NCBI GenBank assembly: GCA_032622095.1
Contig: CP136062.1
Span: 6,140,001-6,204,000, forward strand
Direction of reading: 5' to 3'
Length of the DNA stretch: 64,000 bases
From: Siphonodentalium dalli
Lineage: Eukaryota; Mollusca; Scaphopoda; Gadilida; Siphonodentaliidae
A program made the translations under genes and the position numbers. Positions 1 to 10,640 of the stretch are shown piece by piece; position 1 is the stretch's first letter; every line of letters starts with the position of its first letter. Below the pieces are notes generated by a model. The model searched no databases. It was not told the origin of the DNA and saw only the letters and a list, made by a program, of their open reading frames with translations.

Positions 1-100
1 TCAACAGCCTAAAATATCTTCGGTCTGTCTCAATAAAACCATACAAATATGGATATCATTGGAACCGGCTCCTTGACCACATTGTGATAGTTACAGTTAT

Positions 101-284
101 GCCCTGTGCCAATGCATTCTCTTATATATGCGAGTCGACCATACTAGTAGGTCGCCTCGCATATATAAGAGAATGCATTGGCCTAAAAAAAATCTTTTTA
201 CCATTTTTTCTTACATTCTTTAACAATTTTATAATTTTTAATGTGTTAAGCCAATGCATTCTAAGAGAATGCATTGGCACAGGG
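101..284. repeat. Foldback (nested inverted repeat) element
   Basis: A 27-bp arm at 108-134 pairs with 156-182 around a 21-nt loop. A second palindrome (GCCAATGCATTCT, AAG, AGAATGCATTGGC) lies at 250-278. The outer ends also pair: GCCCTGTGCCAATGCATTCT at 101 is inverted at 264-284. The core word CCAATGCATT occurs four times in alternating orientation. A diverged relative sits at 18,594-18,842. This is a non-coding foldback repeat; its superfamily cannot be assigned. Confidence 0.75.
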
Positions 285-312
285 CCGTTCTGTTGGGTAA
301 AGGGTTAAGTAA

Positions 313-2015
313 TAACGAACCAAAGATGCTTTGGGTCGTATATAGGCTATATCTGATTTTGTGACGTCACCAATTTTTAAGTAATACGACCCTTGGATTT
401 TGAATTTTGGATAGCACGAATGTAGGACATAGGATCGGTGGGCCTAAAGCATTTTTGTCGTAATCGGCTGTCAAGAGGCCAACACAAATCAGTCGATGTG
501 CAACATTCTCCTATTTATATAAACGTCATACAAACATTGATGTGTTTTGTTATTTATAAGGGCAAGTAGCTAGTTCTGTATCTGTAGTTGTTACGTCCTA
601 GTGACCAAAGCTGGCTTTTACAGGACGGTGTGAGGAGCGCTATTTTTGTTCCCCCAGAGCCGCCTTGAATGTTTCTAGGTCGGCGGCATTGACTGTGCTG
701 TTGTCCAGTTTATACTGCATTTCTATCAGGTCTAGTCACTCTATTGGATTATAATTGGAAACATATCAAACTAAAGCGCTAGAGTTTTAACAAAGCGTGA
801 ATTAAATTGCATGACAAAGTTTTGTTTACAAAATAAAAAAAAATATTAAAAACATTTGCCCAGAAAATCAATTCCAGCCGCATGAATGCACATGTAGAGA
901 ATATCTTCAATTTTCTATCGGTATTTTCGCCTGAAAGATTGATGCAATATTCACAAAGTTCAAACCTATAAACAATACTATAAGATTCGATTGAGTGCTT
1001 CAATTTAAGTTCATCGATACAATCTAAAATCAATAAATAAAATTGGAAGATAACAACATATAGTTCCAAACGTATTAACCATTTAAACCCATACTATTCT
1101 GTGAGTGTACGAAACAAACTATTTATGTAATTATAAGTATTGAAAATGTTATGTATTTCTATCAACAACGGCTGAACGAGCGAAGAGATGTGAGTTTGTG
1201 CTATAAATTAATACGCAATCACAAAAAAATAAATAGTTCTGCCACAGAAATAATTTTCGCGAACATGATCAGCGAAGAATATTATGTGATAATCAGATAA
1301 TATGAACACAACAACTGAGATAAGCAGGTAAGCTATGTGTGCATATTTGTGAACTCAATTCTTCTAAGCATCTGTAGATACTTTTAACGTGATGACAGGC
1401 AAAATTTTGAAAATGAAAACAACACAAAAATTGCATTGCGAAAATTCGATGCAACATGTGGTATGTCATTCTGAGCACAGTGTCAAAGTTCATTCATGGT
1501 GATCTTAGTGAACGTACAGACGACCACGATACAATCGTACATGTATGCTCATGTCAAAATCGTAGGTCAAAAATAATATCAAGCACTGTTTGATTTTAGT
1601 CTTTAGATGCAAAATCGTGGCATATCCTTGGTCGTATGTATGTAAAATTCGTAGCTGGAAATGACCGTAGGGTAGTCAATCACATGCTTTAGGAACAACA
1701 TACGATATCAATATCAGAATCTGAATGTACGACAACATCGCAATCGTATGAACAAACTATCCACGATCTCGTCGGGCCCGATTCCTCCACTTATGATTGA
1801 AATTCATGGTCGTCTGAATGTTCACTTACTTTACTGATATTCATTCAACAACTATTGATAGGTGTCAACATAGGGACCTGCAAATATTCCAGATTCGATT
1901 CGATGTCAATATCAGGGACCTGATTCAAGCTCGACACCGAATATTTTCGAATCGGTGTTACTTTGGTGTAATCTTGTTATTTTGAGTTAGATATAAACAC
2001 ATGGCAAATGACCTA
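313..2015 (+). repeat. Repeat R1, copy 1 (paralogue of 46,373-47,650)
   Basis: This stretch is colinear with 46,373-47,650, starting at the shared word TAACGAACCAAAG. By eye there are roughly nine differences in the first 200 bases. Copy 1 has about 130 extra bases near 571-707 and carries a MITE at 1508-1825 that copy 2 lacks. A CRE-like palindrome TGACGTCA lies near 362. Short ORFs on both strands have no recognisable domain, so I read it as non-coding duplicated DNA. Fragments of the same family recur at 2205-2500, 4315-4436 and 18,240-18,520. Confidence 0.8.
1508..1825. mobile_element. PIF/Harbinger-like MITE with TTA target duplication
   Basis: The 318-bp element has terminal inverted repeats: GTGAACGTACAGACGACCA at 1508, matched at the right end by TGGTCGTCTGAATGTTCAC (ending 1825). 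It is flanked by TTA at 1505-1507 and 1826-1828. The paralogous locus near 47,458-47,475 lacks the insert, which supports a real insertion. A 3-bp TTA duplication with no coding capacity fits a non-autonomous PIF/Harbinger element; the superfamily call rests on the duplication alone. Confidence 0.75.
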
Positions 2016-2119
2016 AGTGTACGTTCAGACGACCACGATTCAATCGTAAGTTGGGGAATCGGGACCCGATGAGATCGTAGATAGTTTGTTCACACGATTG
2101 CGATGTCGTCGGACATGCT
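2016..2119. mobile_element. Truncated copy of the 1508-1825 MITE
   Basis: It starts GTGTACGTTCAGACGACCAC directly after R1 sequence ending 'gacctaa'. It matches the reverse complement of about 1736-1825 (atcgggacccgatgagatcg and following). It breaks off at 2119, where a fragment of another element begins. A further relative of this terminus lies at 12,492-12,530. Confidence 0.6.
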
Positions 2120-2121
2120 TA

Positions 2122-2200
2122 CCCTGCTGGACAAAACAAGTGTCACCGCGGTGTATTTGCCGTTCAGCCGCGGTGTCAGAGTTTGTAACTGCAGTTGAGT
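2122..2200. mobile_element. MITE-A terminal fragment
   Basis: It begins with the MITE-A terminus CCCTGCTGGACAAAACAAGT after a TA at 2120-2121 and continues through caccgcggtg and gccgttcagcc motifs. It stops abruptly near 2200, where R1-like sequence resumes. Only one terminus is present. Confidence 0.65.
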
Positions 2201-2204
2201 ACAA

Positions 2205-2500
2205 TGTAGGCTATATCTGATTTTGTCACGTGACCAATTATTAAATAATACGACATTGTAATTTAGATTTTTTGGGAGCACGATTGTCGCACATACAGTA
2301 CGGTACATGTAGGATCGGTGGGCCTAAACGCCCTAAAGCATTATTGTCGTAATTGAAAAAGAAATTGTTGCTGTGTCTTTCGATTACCGGTACTGGTAAT
2401 GTAAACGAGAATAGTGAATATGAATTACAATTTACATGTAAGTTCATTGCTAGCGGTAGTACCTTTTATTGAGAAAATATGACAAAATAAATAACGACAA
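2205..2500 (+). repeat. R1-family fragment
   Basis: It repeats 'taggctatatctgattttgt' and 'gtaggatcggtgggcctaaa' from R1 (about 340-450). It then continues into sequence shared with 18,250-18,370 (tgaatatgaattacaattt, ccttttattg-gaaaatatgac). The CRE-like site of R1 reads cacgtg here. No coding signal. Confidence 0.6.
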
Positions 2501-2827
2501 TAGTGTGATGAATGTTGAGGCGGGGAGAAAATTAACTGGTATTGCATCGCAATTTGCTACCCAAATGTGGATAAAAGCTATCCATTTTGGTATGAATTTT
2601 ATATGATTAATAATGATTTTAGAACAATGCTACCCCGCTCGACAAAACAAGTGTCCATTGGCACCGCGGTGTATTTGCCGTTCGGCCGCGGTGTCAGCGT
2701 TTGTAACTGCGGTTGAGCATCGCGGCCGAACGGCAAGTACACTGCGGCCGAAGGCAAGTACACTTTTGGTCGAACGGCAAGTACACCATGGCCGAAAGGC
2801 AACTACAACGCGGCCGAATGGCATGTA

Positions 2828-3170
2828 CTGCTATACTTAAAGTAATTGACCACCAATAACGTGGTGTCACCCCGTTAATATGGCGGTACTATACCGCGGT
2901 ATCCTCCAATACCACGGTACTGATACCGCTTGTTAACGCGAACAAGTATGTGTGAGTAAATACTTCCCCTAAAAGAGTTCCATGAAAATCACTGCGGTAT
3001 TCAACAAAATTAATGCGGTGCCCGCTAAAAGACCACGGTATCATTATCGCCCAATACCGTAACTCCACGCCATGACCGTCTCGATACCGCTACCGTTTAT
3101 TACCGGTATCACCGCGGTCATGACCGGGGTATCACCCCGTTTTTCTGGTCAATTACTTTGAGAATAGCGG
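2828..3170. mobile_element. MITE-B copy 1, nested in MITE-A
   Basis: The 343-bp element has termini CTGCTATACTTAAAGTAATT / AATTACTTTGAGAATAGCGG and many CCGCGGTA words. It is flanked by TA (2826-2827, 3171-3172); the duplication could be as long as GTAC. The empty site is visible in the other MITE-A copy near 6240 as ggtgtacatgcc. It is non-coding. Other copies lie at 9879-10,222 and 12,285-12,952. Confidence 0.85.
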
Positions 3171-3239
3171 TACACCGTGGTTAGATTTCTGGTTTGTATC
3201 CTCTTTTTTCAGTTTAATGAACGTACACCGCGGCAACTA

Positions 3240-3594
3240 CCCTGTCCACCTAACCGCGGTGCAGTTAGCGTTGCCACCGTGGCTGAAATGCAACTACACC
3301 GCGGCTCCACCGGCTACAGTTGGGCCGCGGTGTACTTGCCGTTCGGCCATGGTGTAATTGCCGCGGTGTACGTTCATTAAACTGAAAAAAGACGATACAA
3401 ACCAGAAATCTAACCACGGTGTACATGCCGTTCGGCTGCGGTGTAGTTGCCTTTCGGCCGCAGTGTACTTGCTGTTGGGCCACGGTGTACTTGCCGTTCG
3501 GCCGCGGTGCTCAACTGCAGTTAAAAACTCTGACACCACGGCCGATTGGCAAATACACCGCGGTGCCAATGGACACTTGTTTTGTCCAGCGGGG
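3240..3594. mobile_element. Second MITE-A nested in the outer MITE-A
   Basis: It is inserted in the opposite orientation to its host element, with TA at 3238-3239 and 3595-3596. The right terminus is intact (ttttgtccagcgggg). The left terminus has lost about 15 bases (cctgtccacctaacc instead of ccctgcttgac...gtccacctaacc). Otherwise it is colinear with 6038-6414. Confidence 0.8.
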
Positions 3595-3730
3595 TACACC
3601 ATGGCCAATGGCAAGTACACTGCGGCCCAACTGTAATTAGCCGGTGGAGCCGCAGTGTTGTTGCATTTCGGCCACGGTGGCAACACTGATCGCACAGTGG
3701 TTAAGTGGACACTTGTTTTGTCCAGCAGGG

Positions 3731-4612
3731 TATCTAATCAAGTCAATGTGATGTTATTTGCTAATCAAAATTTGAAAAGTAATTTGCTTCCTGTGTTGAG
3801 GTACGAAAAACACATGGACTGGGCACATGTATTTGTTGACTATTGTTGTGAAAGATCATGTGAAAGGTCACGACATCAGGTGACAGAATTGTGGTGTGTA
3901 GGAATACAGGACTCTCTCTCTCCCTCTCTCTCTCGTTGTTTGATCGCCAGTGGGGCAAGTCGACATTGACTTCAGATCTTATTTAGAACGGTTGGCCGAA
4001 TCAAACTACTTCATCTGCCCGGTATCATCACATCTGCCATCATTGATAAAGACCACGGACAACGACCCACGACTACGACAACTCTAAACGGACCACACTG
4101 AATACACTTTATACAAACGAGAGGAATTAGGTGAGCCATCTTTCTTTTGAGTCTTGATCCCTCTTTCGCCCCGTTTGTATTCAATGTCGGAAATATAACG
4201 CAATGTTCCATCCAGTTCGAACTTTGGTCCATCGCCAGAAATTTAGGCAAAATTCTAACAATAGTCACTTTGTGGGGCGAGTTCAATTGAAAGTGATAAA
4301 AATTTGTGATGTGAAATATGAACACAACAACTGAGATAAGCAGGTAACCTACTAGTACATGTACATGTATGTGCGCATATTTGTGAACTCCATTCTTCTA
4401 ATCTAAGCATCTGTTAGTATTATCTATAGATACTTTTATTAGGCTATCGTTTTTCTTTCCCCAATACCACTATATGTATATGTAAAGCGATCATTTCCCG
4501 ACCATCGGATCAGCTCCAGTTTGATCCGATGTCATACCACCCTTCTCTATCTCGCATACTGCGCATGTCTGTAAAAATCTAGACGATTTATTGTCCAAAA
4601 ATATTTCCTTTA
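3731..4612. other. No gene seen; R1 fragment and CT microsatellite
   Basis: It contains a (CT)n run at about 3912-3934 and an R1-family fragment at 4315-4436 (gaacacaacaactgagataa, tttgtgaactc). A 104-codon minus-strand ORF at 4011-4325 has no recognisable domain and is probably chance. Confidence 0.5.
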
Positions 4613-6575
4613 TTAGCTCAACTTACTTTGTAAATTTGAGCTATTGCCAAGGGTTGGCATCCGTCGTCCGTGTGTGCGTGCGTGTGTGCATCCGTCAACA
4701 ATTTCCTTTGGTGCGGGCTTCATGTCGTATCTATGGTCTGATCTTTATGAAATTTGTCATGAATGTTGGCATTGACATCTAGATGGGAACGAGTAGTTTT
4801 GGGGTCATTCGGCCAAAAAACATGGCCGCTGGTGGCCATCTTGGATTTAAAAATTAAATCCATTGGCGCGGGCTACAGGCCGTACTGTTTGTGTGATCAT
4901 CATACAATTTGTCATGAATGTTGACATTTACATGTAGATGGGAACGAGTCATTTTAGGATCATTCGGCCATCTTGGATTTTACTCTTTTTATCACTAAAT
5001 CCTTTGACACATTCTACAGACCACATCTCTGATCCGATCATCACCAAACTTCATATGGATCATATGGGGCGACCTCTAGATGGGAACGAGTCATTTGGAA
5101 AAAAAACATGGCCGCCGTCAGCCATCTTGGATTTTACTCTTTGCATCACTAAATACTTTGGCGCGGGCTACAGGTCGTATCTTTGGTCTGGTCTTTATGA
5201 AATTTGTCATGAATGTTGACAAGTATATGGGAACGAGTCATTTTAGGATCATTCGGCCAAAAAACATGGCGCTGGTGGCCATCTTTGATTTTACTCTTTG
5301 CATCACTAAATCCTTTGACACGTCCTACAGACCACATCTCTGATCCGATCATCACCAAACTTCATATGGATCATCGGGTCGACCTCTAGATGTGAACGAG
5401 TCATTTTGGGGTCATTTGGCGAAAAAACATGGCCGCCGTCAGCCATCTTGGATTTTACTCTTTGCATCACTAAATACTTTCCTGCGGGCTACAGGTCGTA
5501 TCTTTGGTCGGATCTTTATGAAATTTGTCATGAATGTTGACATTGACATGTAGATGGGAACGAGTCATTTTGGGGTCATTCGGCCATCTTGGATTTCCAA
5601 TTTGAATCCATTGGCGCGGGCTACAGGCTGTACTGTTTGTCTGATCATCATAAAAAAATTCTGAATGTTGACATTTACATGTAGATGGGAACAAGTCATT
5701 TTAGGATCATTCGGCAAAAACATGGCCGCCGGCAGCCATATTGGATTTTACTCTTTGCATCACTAAATACTTTGACACACCCTACATACCACATCCCTGA
5801 TCTGATCATCACCGTCATCACCAAACTTCATATGGATCATCGGGGTGACCTCTTGATGGGAACAAGTCATTTTAGGGTCATTCGGCAAAAATATATGGCC
5901 ACCAATGGCCATTTTGGATTTTACTCTTTGTATGACTAAATATTTCTACAAAATCCATTAGCATGGGTTATACATGTAGACCAATCTGTTTCTTTGATCT
6001 GTATGAAATTTGTCATGGATGTTGACATTGACATGTACCCTGCTTGACAAAACAAGTGTCCACCTAACCGCGGTGCAGTTAGCGTTGCCACCGTGGCTGA
6101 AATGCAACTACACCGCGGCTCCACCGGCTAACTACAGTTGGGCCGCGGTGTACTTGCCGTTCGGCCATAGTGTAATTGCCGCGGTGTACGTTCATTAAAC
6201 TGAAAAAAGACGATACAAACCAAAAATCTAAAACCATGGTGTACATGCCGTTCGGCTGCGGTGTAGTTGCCTTTCGGCCGCAGTGTACTTGCTGTTGGGC
6301 CACGGTGTACTTGCCGTTCGGCCGCGGTGCTCAACTGCAGTTACAAACTCTGACACCGCGACCGAATGGCAAATACACCGCGGTGCCAATGGACACTTGT
6401 TTTGTCCAGCGGGGTAGATGACTTTTAGAATTTATTCTTTGCATCACTAAATCCTTTGGCACACCCTACAGACCACATCCCTCCATTTACTGTCAACCAT
6501 TAAATGATTCCTACCTACTAGTAAGTTGAGCTACAGTGTCATTGACACTCTACAGTGTCATTGACACTTTAATTT
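4613..6575. repeat. Tandem ~160-bp repeat element, copy 1
   Basis: It is bounded by ttagctcaactt on the left and aagttgagctacagtgtcat on the right, which are inverted relative to each other. The interior is a run of ~150-165-bp subunits built from cgggctacaggtcgtac, gaaatttgtcatgaatgttg, atgggaacgagtcatttt and aaaacatggccgcc. Subunits alternate between two types (ending 'ttttactctttgcat' or 'aaaatt-aatccattggc'). MITE-A copy 6038-6414 is inserted near the right end. ORFs inside have no domain. Confidence 0.8.
6038..6414. mobile_element. MITE-A, uninterrupted reference copy
   Basis: The 377-bp element is flanked by TA at 6036-6037 and 6415-6416. Its termini are CCCTGCTTGACAAAACAAGT and its counterpart ending ttgtccagcgggg. 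It contains repeated caccgcggtg and ttgccgttcggcc words on both sides of a central core at about 6190-6235. It lies in the 'gacatgtagatg' word of the surrounding tandem repeat, so the target is identifiable. It has no coding capacity. Confidence 0.88.
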
Positions 6576-6597
6576 TTAGTTCTATTTAGTATACTGT

Positions 6598-7892
6598 TAG
6601 GGCCCTGCGAATCGGAAATTCGGCAACCGAATCGAATATCGAATCGAATCGGGTGTCCGATGTCGACATCGAATCCGAATCGAATCGGGACAAGCACTGG
6701 ACGGCAAAAAAATCATAGCTGACTATCGGATATCATTCTAATTATTGTTCACTTGTTTGTCATAAAAGCTGAGAAATTTTCGAATAGGAAACAAAGACCC
6801 AAGACACTGGCAGAGTTCACAGTCAAACGTTTGGCGACTGACATCGTTCTCAATTTTATGTTAAAAACGAAAATCGAAGCTATATATCACCTAGTACGAA
6901 ACGTGACGTGTGCGTCATCTAAGCAGTAAGCACAGACCTTGACACCGACTATAAAATGAATAATTACTACTGAATATACTAGTACACTATTCGACTACCC
7001 TACACACGTCATATAACAGTGTATATTAATTCGATAATCGCCATTGACTATGAATGTATTCCAAGGATTTCAGGCCTGATGTACGCTGTATCATAAACAA
7101 TGGCAGGCATATCGATGAGCATGGCCCACCATATCAGTACCCTGATGTCTACTTGTAATAATGCATTCAGTTTGACAGAGGTAACTCTATGTAATAATCA
7201 TGTGCGTTTTATCCTTGAATTTAATAAAAGATGGCATTACCTGGCTTGCTTGTCGGTCGGAATGTATTTATGCGATGGACCTTCAAAACATGCTATTATA
7301 GGTGGATCATGGATATAAACAGTGTGGGGTGATTAAAATGTATTAATGTGCACCTAGTATAGTCATGACACAAAACACACCTAATTGGAAAGTTAACACA
7401 AACTATATAAAATTATATACTACATCTATATAGACCTTTGAGGTCATGACTTTTGACCTGTATATAGTGATTGTAGTCACTTATATATTGCAATATTGTA
7501 CCCCAACATTTCAACAACAAAAAACAAGTAATCGCCTAACTAGTCTAGATAAAACTCTAAATTACATCACACGCAGTGTCAATCCACAAGTTGCGTCCCT
7601 TTGCTGTGCTTCACACTTCGGAACGCATACCGGTAGGAGTGATTGGTTCGCTGGCAGAGCTTGACGCAGCGCCGACGAGACCTCCAGACGTGAAAACACG
7701 GTGCATTGCGGCAATTGCCCAATCAATTGAGTCGACCTCTATAAATCAACAGTTTAGTTGTGTGTCCCCATAAACTGAAACTAATGGGCCGATTCGAAAA
7801 TATACGAATCGGAGAACCGATTCGGTATCGATTCCGAATCTGACCGCCGATGTCGACACCAAATCGAATCTTCGAAGCTTCGCAGGGCACTA
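6598..7892. mobile_element. Non-autonomous hAT-like element, 1.3 kb
   Basis: A perfect 8-bp target duplication TATACTGT flanks it (6590-6597 and 7893-7900). The termini TAGGGCCCTGCGAA and (reverse complement of the right end) TAGTGCCCTGCGAA differ at one base. Both subterminal regions are packed with cgaatcg / gattcg words, typical of hAT transposase-binding regions. The internal short ORFs (for example 7100-7318) have no transposase motif. An 8-bp duplication with TAGGG-type ends is characteristic of hAT. Confidence 0.88.
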
Positions 7893-8016
7893 TATACTGT
7901 ATATGTACATGTAAATAGTAACATTGGGGCAATTCCATGTGACTGACATAACATTCAAAGAACTTTTTCCAGATTCAATGTTAGCGGTATGTTGTGAGCT
8001 ACAAATCTTCATGTAA

Positions 8017-8462
8017 CTATAAAATCTTAGTTCTTACTGCTACATGTACATGTATGTGTGCACTCAAATATTGTATTGTTCCGAATTTGGCATATGTTAT
8101 GATTGTTATCGTGACTGACATTACACAAACCTATCGAAGATACATGGTACTACATGTAGTAACTTGATTTCAAATTTAATTTATAGATGTGAATATACAT
8201 GTATATGCATTGCTGATTTGTCTTACATACATGTACGTTACACTTATTAACTCTCTTCAAATTAGCATTTCAGTGTAAACATAAAAAATTTGTACATAAC
8301 GGTTTAGTTAATCTGACTCAAGTACAATTATTTTTACTGTGGATGGATGCATATCATTGCAACTTGCAAGGGCGAAAACAACATCGCGTGATGTGGACAC
8401 GCCCTGCATGGACTATTTTCGCTATGCAGAGCGCAATAATTCTGTTGACATTTTGTTTGTTT
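8017..8462 (+). repeat. Repeat R2, copy 1 (paralogue of 59,266-59,972)
   Basis: It shares, in the same order as 59,266-59,972: attgtattgttccgaattt, gtgactgacattacacaaac, tatgcattgctgatttgtct, gtttagttaatctgactcaag, gcaagggcgaaaacaacatc and attctgttgacattttgttt. The downstream copy carries extra segments. It is non-coding, probably a remnant of a segmental duplication. Confidence 0.75.
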
Positions 8463-9429
8463 GGAAAATTTGTGCATGACAATACCGTAGGATGTACATG
8501 TAATCATCACAATACAAGTACTGGTGTAATGGTGGTATTGTGGGTAAAATTCTCACGAAACGTGAGTGACATCAATTTCATGCCAAGTAATATACATGTA
8601 CATGTAACCAAATGTATGAAAATTTGAATAACAAATCACACACTTAAGCATAAACCAAGTTCGATCTTTTATTCAATCTTAATGTAAACATGTACATTGT
8701 ATTTCCACTGTGTTGTTCAATATTTCTGCAACTGGATAAAAAATGAAAAAATAAAAATTCCCTAGCCACCCCCGGGACACCCACTCCCTAAATAGTTTAT
8801 TGCACGAGATTTTAATAGAACAGTGCATAATGAAGATAACGATACTATTTGAATTTATCATAAGTGTCATTAATCAAGAAATGTGTCAACATACATGTAC
8901 ATGTAATCACATTTCTAGGGATAGGCAAAGTGCCAAAGTTTTTATTAACATTCATTTTCATATTATATAGTCACATGATCTAGTCACATAATCACATTTG
9001 AGTATTCTACAGACTACATGGAACAACACATTTCAGATTATTTGATATTATTTTTTATATTTGCTAGGTGATATATTGCTTTAACCAAATTGTTTATCAA
9101 AACATGTGGAAATACAACTGTTCATCCCAGTTTGAAGAATAATGCTAATAGCCTAATACCAAACATAACCATGATATACATGCATGAAACCTTCTTGGGT
9201 TTCATGCATGTATCAGGGACAAGGATGTGGCATATCAGAAACAGGGACTTGGCTAGATGGTCTCCGTTGGGGGGGGGTTTGCAGCCCCCCCTTGCACCTC
9301 GGTGTTCAGGCCTAATATCCTATATACATGTATTCATAAAGCATGGTTCTACCGGTATATTCCCGGTATGAGAACATTAAGATATTTTAACCAAAATTGC
9401 ATAAATCCTAACATCTAGTGGTCTAACTC
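8463..9429. other. No gene seen; dispersed fragments and a hairpin
   Basis: Positions 8673-8768 recur inverted at about 12,076-12,234 (ttttttatccag-tgcagaaatattgaac), there split by an insert. A 16-bp-arm hairpin lies at 9176-9213. Positions 9291-9352 (ttgcacctcggtgttcaggc and following) recur at 56,949-57,004. No ORF here looks coding. Confidence 0.55.
9176..9213. repeat. Perfect 16-bp hairpin
   Basis: ATACATGCATGAAACC and GGTTTCATGCATGTAT are separated by a 6-nt loop (ttcttg). No terminator context applies in a eukaryote; it is listed as a structural repeat. Confidence 0.8.
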
Positions 9430-10640
9430 CAGACAAATGCACACGGCTACGGGCAAGAGACCAGGACAAGTCGGCTGACCATGGTTGTTCGGCTCAGTGT
9501 GAGAAAATTTTGAAAACTATACAAGAAAATCACAAATCCAAGCATCTAGACTTGCCTCAACTGAAGCTTTCCTAGTGTTGGAAATTTCAAACCTCATGCT
9601 CCCCCTCAGATTGGAAAATTCTCCAACCGATGACCATTTGAGTCCACAAGTTGGACCATATGTACACTGTAGTAAAATTGTTGATTATTTTCTTAAACTA
9701 ATTGGCAATTTCGCATTGGCCACAGGGGAGGGTCAATGACACACCGGTCCGACCATGGTTCGGCCCGGTGTGGAAATTTTTTGAAATCTGAACAAGAAAA
9801 TCGCAAAATCCTTAAGCATCTAACTAGCCTCAAGCCTTCCTATAGAGTTGGAAATTTCAAACCTGACACACCCACTTACCGCTATACTTAAAGTAATTGA
9901 CCACCAATAACGTGGTGTCACCCTGTTAATACCGCGGTACTATACCGCAGTATCCTCCAATACCGCGGTACTGATACTGCTTGTTAATGCGAACAAGTAT
10001 GTGGGAGTAAATACCTCCCCTCACAGAGTTCCATGAAAATCACCGCGGTATTCCAAAAAATTAATGCGGTGCCCGCTAAAAGACTGCGGTATCATTATCG
10101 CCCAATACCGTAACTCCACCGCCGTGACCATCTCGATACCGCTACCGTTTATTACCGGTATCACCGCGGTCATGACCGGGGTATCACCCCGTTTTTCTGG
10201 TCAATTACTTTGAGAATAGCGGTTGGTTGGAAAATTTCCAACTGATGGCAATTCCAATGACAATGTTAAGAAAACAATATTGTCATACATTTGGTTAAAT
10301 TAACTAGCAGGTTTTGACTGGCGAAAGGGGAGGGACAGGGACCCGGACACAACCTTTCCAAGTGTTGGAAATTTCCAACCTATCACCCTCATAAGGTTGG
10401 AACATTTCCAACTGATGACCATATCAGTCCAAAAAATTGGAAAATATGCAAATATTGGTCCAAAAACAATTACTTCCCCCCATTATATTGTTTGAAAATC
10501 AAACTACAAGAAAATTTTCAACATATTGTTGGTGTGAAATTTCCAACTAATGTTTTGGCAGGTATGAAATTTCCAACTGTTGAAAATTTTGACCAAAGTT
10601 GGGGGGTAAGACACCACCCCCTCCCCACCCCCACCCCTGT
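9430..10640. repeat. Tandem ~280-bp repeat with ttggaaatttccaacc palindromes
   Basis: Successive units share gaccatggttgttcggc / gaccatggttcggccc, aagaaaatc-caaatcc and gttggaaatttcaaacct. The word ttggaaatttccaacc and variants recurs at 9579, 9849, 10,363 and 10,390. MITE-B copy 2 (9879-10,222) interrupts the second unit. It is non-coding. Confidence 0.65.
9879..10222. mobile_element. MITE-B copy 2
   Basis: The 344-bp element is colinear with 2828-3170. The left end CCGCTATACTTAAAGTAATT follows TA (9877-9878). The right end gagaatagcgg is followed by TT rather than TA, presumably mutated. The interior is rich in CCGCGGTA words. It is inserted in the gttggaaatttc tandem repeat. Confidence 0.85.

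Larger units (their letters stand above)
2633..3730. mobile_element. MITE-A, outer copy interrupted by two nested insertions
   Basis: The left terminus CCCCGCTCGACAAAACAAGT follows TA at 2631-2632. The right terminus ends ttgtccagcaggg at 3730, followed by TA at 3731-3732. The interior is mostly a 22-bp word, roughly ggcaagtacac + cgcggccgaac, tandemly repeated and then inverted around a central non-repetitive core (gttcattaaactgaaaaaag). MITE-B (2828-3170) and a second MITE-A (3240-3594) are inserted inside it. Compared with the uninterrupted copy at 6038-6414, the outer element resumes correctly after each insert. A TA duplication suggests Tc1/mariner-type mobilisation (inferred). Confidence 0.8.

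Noticed and set aside
2599-3695. Overlapping 65-130-codon ORFs rich in Arg/Pro/Thr on both strands
   Set aside because: They translate the 22-bp repeat of MITE-A in several frames; the same peptides appear at 6079-6421.
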